Source: Rotaria sordida (lineage: Eukaryota > Rotifera > Eurotatoria > Philodinida > Philodinidae). Taken from it: DNA of 64,000 nt. The stretch is from positions 1 through 64,000 of the forward strand of contig CAJNOL010000111.1 of the NCBI GenBank assembly GCA_905250125.1, in the 5' to 3' direction. The position numbers were made by a program, and so were the translations under genes. The notes below the pieces were generated by a model. That model did no database searches. It was not told the origin of the DNA and saw only the letters and a program-made list of their open reading frames with translations. Below, one piece after another: positions 33,221-43,798 of the stretch; the stretch's first letter is position 1, and every line of letters starts with the position of its first letter.

Positions 33221-33864
33221 ATGAACATTCCTTCTCTAAATCCGGATGTTGATTCAGTGGTACGAGTTTATGGTGGTCATATAAATGACTTAAATGGTTT
33301 GTTATTATTTCTTTAATAAATATTCTTTTAATTAAAATAATTTTTCTTTATAGATTTTTATTTATACCGGTCATGGAGCCACCACAAACTTCTTCGACTT
33401 GATCAACAACTTGCTGAAGTATATTCTCAATCATCAACGTATAAAATATATTTATCTCTTCTTACAATAAATATAATTTCTTTTATTGATAATCATCTGT
33501 AACAGCTAGTGGCGGAGCCAGGGGGGGCTCAGCCCCCCCCCCAGAAACTTTTGAGCCCCTTCCAGGAAAATTTTTAAACCATGTATTTTATGTGCTAACC
33601 GGGGCTCAAAGGTCCCTCAGAGGGGGTTGAGCCCTCCCCAGCTCAAAATCCTGGCTCCGCCACTAGTAACAGCAAGTGAAAAATTTAATGTTGGTGATTA
33701 TTGTGCATATCCATCAGAAAATAAAGTTTGATATCGTGGATTAATACGTGAACGAGATTCAGATGGTAATGCAATTGTATTTAAAATAGATTCTTCTTGT
33801 AAATAAAAAAAAAAAAAAAAAAAAAGATTATGGTGATGTACAACGTATACCTGGGTACTGTTCG
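33221..33864 (+). pseudogene. Broken Tudor-domain gene fragment
   Basis: Exon-like blocks 33221-33296 and 33354-33438 join in phase to give ...VVRVYGGHINDLNDFYLYRS then HHKLLRLDQQLAEVYSQ. A third block (about 33674-33798) reads EKFNVGDYCAYPSENKV, a TGA at the position of a conserved Trp, then YRGLIRERDSDGNAIVFKID. This is a recognisable Tudor core and continues as YYGDVQRI after an A-rich 28-bp interval too short for a normal intron. The second-to-third junction appears one base out of phase. A hAT MITE sits in the second intron. No further exons follow, so the gene is truncated and probably dead. It could come from a TDRD- or SMN-type gene; I cannot tell which. Confidence 0.65.
33507..33665. 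mobile_element. hAT MITE with perfect 8-bp target duplication
   Basis: 159 bp, termini TAGTGGCGGAGCCAGG and CCTGGCTCCGCCACTA, flanked on both sides by GTAACAGC (33499-33506 and 33666-33673). The intact duplication marks a recent insertion. It lies immediately before the splice acceptor of the third Tudor exon, and the duplication recreates the CAG acceptor on the downstream side. C-rich interior, non-coding. Confidence 0.9.
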
Positions 33865-34067
33865 GAAACCATGGATTAAGTTCAAGGGGGAAGGGGAAGT
33901 GGATCTCGGGATTCCGGGACCTTCTGGATTTTCTAGATCGCCATTGGATTGTCATCGTATCACAGATACAAGAATATCATGCAAATAGATAGGATACGAC
34001 AGTGATACCGAGGATCCACGAATCTACTTTTTCTCTTGGATAAAAAGGGGAGCTGTGAAAAATACTG

Positions 34068-34452
34068 ATCTTGGGTCCTCATACCTATTTTTTGGAGGTA
34101 CCCTTGGATCCTCATGTCCTATTATATAGGGGCACCCTTAGGTCTATGCATACACCAGTTCCAGTAGATCGGGTATCCAGTCCGATTAGGTCCCCATCAA
34201 CCTATCCCAGATGAGGATCTTGGGTCCTCAAGTCTCTCTCCTAAGGGATACCTTGAGTCCTCAGCAGCCTATTCTAGAAGATATCTTGGGTCCTTGGTCC
34301 GCTATCCTAGGGAGTACCTTGGGTCCTCACTCCATATTCTTGGGAGACTCTTGGATCCTCAAGTCTCTGTCAGATGAGGCACCTTGGATTCTTAGTTTTC
34401 TATGCCAGGGGAAGTGCTTTGGTCCTTATGTAGCTACCTCATGGGAGGTACG
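34068..34452. repeat. Degenerate tandem repeat, CTTGGGTCCTCA units
   Basis: About ten diverged units spaced 30-46 bp, each carrying ACCTTGGGTCCTCA followed by a pyrimidine-rich segment and CTAGGGGA-like sequence. GC-richer than the surroundings. It resembles the repeat at 19.05-19.34 kb in style (TCCT / GGGTA / CCTNGGG words). The open frame across it is a by-product of the unit. Confidence 0.75.
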
Positions 34453-36002
34453 TGAGTTGTGTTTGTAATTGGCTCGGACTCATCGTACATAATGCACGTT
34501 CAGCTTGGCGTAATCGGTGTGTCCGATTTTGCTTCAGGCAGGAAAGATCTGAGCTGAGAAATTTTGTGCGATGTCCAAAAATCGTCGATAGTTTTGTTTC
34601 ATTCGAAAATATTGGTATTAAACCTTCGTTTGTACATTGGAAAGCTTTCGCCAGGCATCTTCTGCTATGTTTTGTTTGATTTTAGAAACATATTGGGACA
34701 GGAGTGAATTTGTTGGACACTGAACCATTTAATAAGGGTCATCCGTCAGAATTATGCTTTTGGAAGGAAAGTTTATAGTGAGGATAATCAGAAACATTCT
34801 GTATAACATAGAGATTTATATATATTGAATAGACGATGATCAATATAGAAAGGTTTTTTAGTAAACGAAAGAGAATGATGAATAGGAGAAATCTTTATTT
34901 ATTTAATCGCATCGAATAATCAACAATCAGAGTAAGGCATCATCGCGATCACATTTATCATTATTATGAGCATAGATTATATAACTCTTCTAATGTAGCC
35001 TTCAGTAAATTTGAAAAGTTTCTATGATTATCAGCTAAATTCTAATAAAGAGATAAAAATCTCTTGCTTTTTATTTGTTTACTCTGAAACTTGTCAGACG
35101 AAAAGATCAAATATAATATAATGGCATAATTGTTGTACGTTAATGTTCGATATTTATTTCTTATTGAAAACTAACATATGCTGCAAATAGTAATGACAAA
35201 AAAATGTCGAGCTCTATTTTTCTTCGATGAAAAGGGTGCTGAAAGAAAACATTTTTTTTTACCAAACGAAAAAGCTTTTTCTTCTTTTTCGAATCGTATA
35301 TAATTTATTTTTATAAGATGTTCATAAACGAAACAGTGCAAGAGAAGCACCCTTAGAAAAAATTTGCACTTGTTAGGATCGACATTGTGCACGGTTCTTT
35401 TATAGAAAAAGTGTAGATTTTTCTAATGGTGCTTCTTTTTTCTCTTATAGCATTTGATTTATGAAGGTCTTATAAAAATAAGTAACATACGATTCGAAAC
35501 GAGGAGAAACAGGGATCAACATTCTCTGCCATTAGTTATCTGTTTAAAGTTCGAAGAAAAAATTAATTCTAGTTAGTTAATTATTGTCGTTGATTGGTAT
35601 TTTATTTTTCAGTTGTCAATACAAAATAAAGACACAAATCAATCGCCAAATTTATCATCTAAATCAATCTAGTTGAGATCTTTATGTTGGTTATATTTCA
35701 AGTCAAATATCGAATAGATCAGTTTGCTGTAAAAACAAACCTCTCAAACAAATATATATATATATACGAAAAATTGGATAATTTATCGTGAACAAACTAT
35801 AAGTACGATGTTGTACATAGTCTCGAATAAAATTCTTCTTAGTACACGGATTCAAATTTGATAGACACAATTGAAGGTCGTCTATCTAGCAGAAAATAAC
35901 TAAGAAATGGTACCCTTCTTAAACTGACCAAAAAGTTTTGTGACAAGAGTTTGATATTTTCCGAGACAGGACATGAAAAGTGGAAAAAGGGTCTTGATAA
36001 GA
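34453..36002. other. Intergenic stretch, nothing recognised
   Basis: No conserved protein match, RNA gene or clear repeat structure seen. Short open frames here have no family features. Confidence 0.4.
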
Positions 36003-36505
36003 GAGAAAAAGCTGATTCCATAATTCCATTGATCCTGAAACAAGATCAAAAAGTTGCTTCCAGGCCTTTCAAATCACTGGAATCACTCAGGGATGCACTA
36101 GCCCTGTCGGTCTGGGTACCCAGGAGATTGAGTTAGAGCTTATTCGATAAACAATATTTATTTTTTGACTAAAGGTTTTCGGAATCAAGGAATCAGAATC
36201 TGCCATCAGTTTCTTAAAATTTTGAGTTTGACTTTTTTTTTTTACTAAAAAACCTTTTTTAGAAAAAAAATATTTCTCTGGAAAATATTCTTTTAGTAAA
36301 AAAAAGTCGAACTGAAAATTTTAAGAAACTGATTGCAGATTCAGATTCCTTGATTTGGAAAACCTTTAGTTAAACAATAAATAGTGTTTATCGAATCTCC
36401 TGTCTACCAGTCGAAACTAGAACTGTTGCATGCCTAGAATCACATGAAATTAGATATGCATCAATTCCATGTCATTCCGAAGATCTGGAATCAGCTTTTT
36501 CCCCT
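36003..36505. mobile_element. Foldback element related to the one at 7.5-8.0 kb
   Basis: Outer arms GAGAAAAAGCTGATTCC and GGAATCAGCTTTTTC; inner arms TTTTGACTAAAGGTTTTCGG and GGAAAACCTTTAGTTAAAC. The AATTTTGAGTTTGAC block near the centre matches the 7.9-kb element. Target duplication not resolved. Confidence 0.65.
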
Positions 36506-37475
36506 TGGGATCTTAGCCATCCGAGCTTTTTCCATATGGAGATATATAACTATCAAAATAAAGACAAATAGACTTGTCCAAATGTTTACTCGTCAGTCAA
36601 TTGAAATAGTTATAATAAGATAAGGGTGAAAAGTTCTCAGAAATATTTCTATCTATAGACTCACAGCTGATCAGCCTTAAGTCAAACAAAAATTCTGGAA
36701 ATACATTTCGAAAGAGCATCAAATTCTGATCGTAATTGACTAGTTTTTATTCTCCTCAGTGGCATCTAAGTGTCCAAAAACTGAGCAAAACATGTACGAA
36801 GACCTGTTAACTGAGCATTTTCTAGAAACGTCATTTCCGATCCCTTGAAGGATTTGCGCTTAATGAACCAACCATAAGTCAGAAAAAAATTCTAAACATA
36901 CATGGAGAAAGAAGATGAAATGCTCGTTTCGGCTAACTACTTTTGATTTACTCTAGTGAGTTACACGTGCGAAAATTGATTAAACCTGTACTGTTAAGAC
37001 TTTTACAACAAGAGTAAAAAGGTTTCTCTCACATTTATACCACTCTTATTAATTTAAACTGGAACTTTTATTTTTACAGAATAAGTATACCTTGAAATAT
37101 TATTGAAAATGAATATTTACTTGGTGAAATAACTTAAGTAATTGCAGAGATATATCGATTACAAAAGTTCTGAGAATTTATCTCCCTTATATTTGGTAGA
37201 AAATGAATTTATTTGTCTAGTAGAACTAAAAGATATTTCTAATAGTAAAGAACAAATGATATTGTCCTAAATTATCTTTTACAAAAAAAGCTCAACTATT
37301 ACAAAGATGTTTCCTAAGACGAAACAAGAAAAGATTGAATTCTATTAATGATCATACTACAGTCAATACCAATAAACATATACAAAAAAAGAAAAGAAAA
37401 GAAAAGAAAAGAAAAATATACAAAGATAAAGAGAGAAGAAGTAAAACAAGATATAATAATGATTGATATTATATT
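36506..37475. other. Intergenic, 3' flank of the HP1-like gene
   Basis: No gene seen. Ends in a GAAAA microsatellite (about 37385-37415) just beyond the stop codon of the minus-strand gene. Confidence 0.4.
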
Positions 37476-39944
37476 TCATGTAAATTCAACATGACTTTCC
37501 CAAAAAGCAATAACAGCTTGTGGATATTTTCTATTAGCAATTTTTGCTGATATCCATTGTGTATCATTTTGTCCAATTAATTTAATTCTAAATGATATTC
37601 CATCTTGATCATTTTTAACACCTTCAATTTTTTCAATTGTTTCTTCATCATCATTATTTATAATATCTTGTTGTTCTTGTTCTTGTTCATTATTTATAAT
37701 AATTGATTTATCATTTGTATTATTATTATTATCACTATCATTAAGTGTTAATGATATTGATGATGCTGAACTTGGTGTTATACGAAGACGAAGATTAACA
37801 GGTGGTTCATTTGATTGTTCATTTAATAGATTTTCTTTTATTGGTGAAGATTTATTTAATAATTCAATACTATTATTATTATCTTCACTAGTTATTGTTT
37901 CATTATTCGAATTCTTGTTTTCTTCATTTATATCACCATTCATACTTTCACTTTTAGCTATACAAATAAAAATAAATATTCAATAGAATTATCATTAACA
38001 AAAAACAAAATCTTCTTACAAATAGATCTAATAGGAGATTTGTTTGATGTATCATTACCATTTGATAAAATTGATGCAGGACTATGATATGTAACATCTA
38101 CTTGAGAATGATCATCATCATTTTCATTTGAATAAATATCTTTATCTTTATTCATTGATGAATCTTCATCGATTTCATCATCTTCAAATGATTCATCTAA
38201 TTTTGCTTTTTTGTTTGATTTTGTTTTTGATCTTGGTTCACTTTTTCGTATTGATTTTCTTTCATTTGTTTTCTTTTTAAAATTTTCTTCAAATTCTTTT
38301 ACTAATTCTGGACAATTTAAATTATTTTTATCTTCCCACTAAAATATTAAAATAATATTTATTTATTTCATTATTTTTAATTTATATCAATTACAAACAC
38401 TTTTTTTTAAAATTTCTTCATCGAAGATTCATAGCTAGATCAAATCGAAATAGCGCTTTGAATAGATCTTCAAATTCTCTATTGAATAGAAAATATATCA
38501 AATTTTAAAAACAAATTTTATCAACAGAGTTTTATAGAAAACCGTCACAAGAGGATTTTTCAATATGATCATCTCAAAGAGCAGAAAATCAAGGGCCGAA
38601 CAGCTCTCAAAGATATTTTCTCACAAAGTTCTAACCATTATTCGTTGACTTTTATGAAAAAAATCCCTAAAATTTGATTAAAGCTGCATTTTTTCTAATG
38701 GTTAGAACTTTATGAGGAAATATCTTTGAGAGGTGATCGACCCTTCGTTTTCTTCAGAATTTTCTACTCTTTGAGATGATTATATTGAAAAATCCTCCTG
38801 TCTTGGTTTTCTATAGAGGTCTCTTGATAAAATTTGATATATTTTCTATTCGATAAAGAATTTGAAGAGCTATAAAAATCACAATTGCTACTCATCTTTG
38901 ATGAAAAATTTCAAAAATAAAAGTGTCTTAAACTTTAGCGATCCATTTTATATTCCGAAGAATCATCTTTAATCGTACGATCAACGATATTTCGTACTAG
39001 TTTTATGTTCATTCTGTCATAGAGAGTTATTGCCGTTGACCTAGTTTAACTAATCATTATCATATATCGACTGTATACATGGAACAATAAACTCTTATCG
39101 AAAGTGCAAAACTCGCCTTTGAGAGATGTAGATGGTGGCAGCGACAGGTTTTTTTTAAAATTCTCGCAGGAACTTATTGTCAGAGACATATGCAATTGTC
39201 TTAAACGTTAGAAGAAATATCGAACTATAATCCATTGCAGAAAAAAGAATTGGACCGACTTGTTTATTGAATAATTGGGTAACGATGAGAGGTATCGATC
39301 TCGGATTTTCGTTGTTGGGAAGAATGACTAGGAGATAGAGATCTATCTGAGAATAAAAATATTTGAAAAGTTTTCTAGAAGGTTCCAGAAATTATTTCGA
39401 AAATAATTCTCTGTATTCATCTTATGTTCAAAGTTTAGATATTTAACGAAAAATAAGTTTCTACATTGAAATTTTAACGTATGGAAAATTAACTGAAGGA
39501 TAATCCCTCAAAAATCGATCTCAGCTCATAAACATTGAAATGAGATGAAATTTTTAGCCGAATATCATCACATTTGACTGAAATATTCAACAAACAAGGA
39601 TTAAAAATAGAGAATTTGGCAACTGAATTTCTCAATCCAAGTCGATGTGATCTATTTAAATATATCTTTTTATTGTTCGTCGAATGCAGGTCACACCACA
39701 GGATCCTTCCTTTTAAGCGAAATAAATTTCTAATGTATTATTTTTTTGTTGTAAAATAAATAAAAAAAAAACCTACTGTATTATCATCATCAGTATAACC
39801 TTTCCATTTGAGAAGATATTGAATTTTTTTTCCTTTTGTACGTTTATCAACAATAGCTTCAACTTGAAATTCATTTTCAGATTCTGATTCATCACTACTT
39901 GAACTACTTTCATGAGGACGCTTTTTTGATGATGTTTTAACCAT
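37476..39944 (-). CDS. HP1-like chromobox protein (chromodomain plus chromoshadow domain)
   Basis: Reads methylated histone H3 lysine 9 and organises heterochromatin in the nucleus (family knowledge). Exons 39944-39777, 38338-38020 and 37957-37476; GT-AG, in phase, 322 residues. Chromodomain about residues 25-75: EFQVEAIVDKR, YLLKWKGYTDDDNT, then WEDKNNLNCPELVKEF across the first intron. Cage-type aromatics are Phe26, Trp47 and Tyr50. A Lys/Arg-rich hinge (KKKTNERKSIRKSEPRSK) precedes a long acidic, Asn/Ser-rich spacer. The chromoshadow domain is at the C terminus (about 274-322: WISAKIANRKYPQAVIAFWE). The first intron is about 1.4 kb and holds a foldback; the second is 62 bp. The spacer has PPVNL (about 214-218), fitting the PxVxL motif bound by chromoshadow dimers. 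Longer than typical HP1 (about 180-200 aa). Confidence 0.9.
38396..38940. mobile_element. Foldback element in the HP1-like gene intron
   Basis: Arms of about 230 bp: CTCAAAGATATTTTCTCAC / TGAGGAAATATCTTTGAG and GAGGATTTTTCAATATGATC / GATTATATTGAAAAATCCTC. Occupies about 40% of the intron. Related to the solo end at 28.1 kb. Non-coding. Confidence 0.78.
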
Positions 39945-40884
39945 TATTTTTTTGCCAGAAATAATATATCTTAAATAAATAGTAATAAATATAAATAAAG
40001 TAATCATTCGTGTATGATTAAACCTTCAAGAGAAACAAAAAAAAAATGGTCGACATCAATGAATAGGTCAAATAAACAATGATATATATGTGCATTGTCG
40101 ACGGAAAAAAAGAGGAAGAAAATCGAATCCAATCAATAAATGAAAATATGCTTCGTTTATATGAAAAGGGCAAAATTTATTTTTCTTGAACAGATGTCGC
40201 TTATATTGATTAACAAAAACAACAAAAATTAATATTTTATTCATATGGTCAATACTTACTCAAACTATTTTATTTAAACATTTTAATTAGAAAACATCAA
40301 TTTTTCATTATAATTCACATCAGATTTCTTATTTCATATGAATCTTTATTTTTATAATAATAAAAAATACTAAATAATTTATCTATCTATCGTTCGACAT
40401 ATCACATGTCGTATATATCAAAAATAGCTTAACATATTATACTGATTAGTTATTTGGAAATTATTGATAGATAATATACTGATAACATTTCAACTACGAA
40501 CGAATGCATTTTACTTTTTATATTAGATTTCAAAGTTGCTTATGCATTTTGACTAGATTTTTCAACTAGAATTATTTTATTCAATCAAATTTTATCAAAC
40601 AATTTTCCTTTTGATTTAACTATCTTCGATTACTGAAAGATTTCGTATAACTATTTTAGAAGCAAATTACTTTTTGATTGTAATGCCCTCTATAATGGAT
40701 TCGAACATTCTTCGTTAAAATGATTAAGTCTAATAGACGATTTCTCTTTCTTAATGATACACATTAACAAAATCTATTTTACCTTACGAAAAGAAGATTT
40801 TATTTTTTAGTAAAAAAACAACAAATATAGATATCACCAACGAAAAGTCTATCTGTCATTAATTCCGAGAAAAAAACGTGTATC

Positions 40885-41490
40885 GACAACTAATATCTGA
40901 TTTTTTTTTAAAGTATCAGCGACTATTTAAATAACTTTTTAACGGTTCAAGTTATAGAGGTTGGGTTTTCACCGTTAAAAAGAGCAAGATGGGAGATGTC
41001 GATCTGTATAAAAATCATTAGGCTTACGAGTCTTTTCTATGGTTGTTTGCAGTCAAATATTTAATCGGTTGTTTATTTTCATGAGTTTTCATGACAAGTT
41101 AACATCTAATTAGACCAAAATGTAGTCCAAATCGTCCTGTATTTGTGCTAAAATTTTCATATTTTAATATCGAAGCGTAAAGAAATAAACTCAAGAATAA
41201 GACGCAACGATTTGAAAATTTTAGCACAAATACAGGACGATTTGGGCTACATTTTGGTCTAATTAGATGTTAACTTGTCATGAAAACTCATGAAAATAAA
41301 CAACCGATTAAATATTTGACTGCAAACAACCATACAAAAGACTCGTAAGTCTAATGATTTTTATACAGATCGACATCTCCCACCTTGCTCTTTCTAACGG
41401 TGAAAACCCGACCTCTAGAACTTGAACCGTTGCAAAGCTATTCAAAAAATAGTCGTTGGTACTTTTAAAAAAATGCGACATTAGTATGCA
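40885..41490. mobile_element. Foldback element upstream of the HP1-like gene
   Basis: Nearly perfect arms of about 250 bp: GGTCTAATTAGATGTTAACT, AGATCGACATCTCCCACCTT and GCACAAATACAGGACGATTT on the right all pair with the left arm, around a loop of about 60 bp. High arm identity suggests youth or conversion between arms. No coding potential. Confidence 0.85.
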
Positions 41491-41642
41491 TAATTTGAGT
41501 TCAAATGTAAATAAAAAAAACGGCTTCCATGTTCAAATAGCAAAAGATAAATTTTATATATATATTATAAATTTAATAGTAGACCCATATTAATGGAGCA
41601 AGAAAAACTGAAACATATAGACTGATGTACATTGGAAATATA

Positions 41643-41752
41643 CAGTGGGTCTCAAAATTATTCAACAAGGTGTAATTTGGATTCTTCGTAGCACTTAAGG
41701 CTACGAAAAAACATTCAAATTACACCTTGTTGAATAATTTTGGGACTCACTG
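41643..41752. mobile_element. Short palindromic TA-flanked MITE
   Basis: 110 bp, flanked by TA. Termini CAGTGGGTCTCAAAATTATT and AATAATTTTGGGACTCACTG are the ends of a Tc1/mariner-type element. The inverted arms run through TCAACAAGGTGTAATTTG to a small central hairpin (TTCGTAGC/GCTACGAA). Essentially two termini joined with no interior. Confidence 0.88.
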
Positions 41753-41754
41753 TA

Positions 41755-43798
41755 ATTCGAATGGGAACTACTCTCATTACTGTGTACAAAGAGATGAGGA
41801 CAGGTCGACACTAGACATCGACGTGACCGTGAGTCACAGCGGCCGTGCCAATGCCTAGTCACGTTATGTCACATATTTTCCTACTATTTCTACTATCTAA
41901 CGCGACATGTTTGCTATTCTTGCATGAAATAGCATGATAGAGAGACTATTTTCTATTTGAAAAAATACGATAACAGATAATAAAGTATGGAGAAAATTGA
42001 TAAATAAATGTTTTTGAGAAAAAAAATCTTCATGTTCTTAAGTTTTCAATTGACTAAAATCTGAATGAAAATAAATAAACTGAAGAGAAATGGAAAAATG
42101 ATCAATGATTAGGTAAATAATCTGATAAAAGCATAATGAAATCGAAAGTAAATGAAAATGACATTATTATTATTCAAGAAAAAAAAACAATACTTTTTAG
42201 TAGTTCATATTTTTCTAAAATATTTCTATATAAACTCTTTTAAATATATTTATAGTGTGTGTATAGAATTATTGCTATATTGATACATTTTCAAAAGACA
42301 ATAAACTTGAAATACTTTATTCTTTGATTTAAATTATAAAATAACCGTTTTATGACTATATTTTAAATTTGTCGTGACCAAGTTCTGGTCACACCCACAC
42401 CCTAGTCGCGACGTTGAGATAAAATGTGTGGTTAGCCAGGCAAAAGGTCTTTTCGTCAGTTGAATACTCGAATGTAAGCGGTGTTGTATTGGCATCACTT
42501 GATTTGCTGCTTCTACAGAAGTCTACCTTCAAATTTATTAATTTATATAAAATTTATCTTTTCCTATTCGAATAGAGAAGCGTTTTTTTTTCATTTAGTT
42601 TTGAAGTGATGATTAATAGTAAAATGTCCATTTATATTCGAACTTGAATTAGAGAACTGATGGATGATAGGTTCGAACCACTCTTTCAGAATCTGTCGCA
42701 ACGAACACCTCGTGTCGTGCATTGTGTCATAAGTCACAACACATTTTATCTTACTGTCCATTGCAATTTTCTCTCAAACAACAATAAAACAGTGAGTTGG
42801 TTAAACGGTTATTCTCTTTGTCATATTGGGTTAATAAGGAGATATATTTTCTTCCCGATGATGACCAACGAAAAGCAAAGGTAATCATTAAAAGTCCTAT
42901 CGTCAGGGATTTCATCATCGATTATTGAAATCTAAACTTTATTCATAATATAAAATGAACTAAAAATAAATAAGTTATTTTTTATGATATTTATTCAAAA
43001 ATGAATCTATTCTTTTAGAAAAAGGAAGTTTTTTTAAAAAGAATATAGAAATTACTTCGAAAATAATATATACACTAATCATCAATGTTCATTAGAAGTA
43101 ACTCATAAACGGTCTTTGATTATATGTAATCATCTATTGGGAGATGAAATGTCGAATTTTTTTTATTTTATTTTCCTATTAATTAACGATCATTTTCAAG
43201 GCTGTTATAGTATATGTATTGAGAAAATGATTAAGACCAACTGATAGAATATTACATTTCTTTCATAATTCATATTTGTGTAAGATTTTTCTTTTAGTTA
43301 GAAGTGTCAGTTCGAGCGCCAGAAGCAACAAAAAATAAACATGTTTGTTTGAGAATAAGAGAGAGAGTAGAAAACATTGATAAATGTCTTTGGAAATTTC
43401 TATAACGTGACGACTTGTTATGCATCGTGGAAACACTTCTGTGTCAGGAAGTACATTTCTCTAGGAGTAACGGAAGCTGTTAAGAATGATGAATACTATT
43501 TATTTTTCTCTCTCCATACAGATAATTTTCTCTTAACACGTTTAAGTTCGAATATGAAAGAACCATCCGTTATATCTGATAAGGGCATTAGATAGGATTC
43601 TCGATATTTTTTCTATAAATCTTCGAGTGATAATTCATTTGTAGGATACATGAAGAAAGGGAAGGATTTACATATTTTAGAGCGTCTTTATATTAAATGA
43701 AAATTATATTGAAATATTATTTTCAATTAAATGTTTTATTGATTAATATTATCAATTTTAATTGAATAAATTACATTAAAAAAAAAACTAAACATCTT
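41755..43798. other. Intergenic, no gene recognised
   Basis: A short GC-richer block with GTGAC words (41790-41870, and again 42370-42430) could be remnant repeat ends, but pairing is unclear. Nothing else supportable. Confidence 0.4.

Noticed and set aside
34211-34468. 85-codon frame with LGP/ILG repeats
   Set aside because: Direct translation of the degenerate tandem repeat, not a protein.
42665-42685. GGTTCGAACC, a perfect tRNA B-box-like palindrome
   Set aside because: No A-box or cloverleaf could be placed on either strand at the proper distance.
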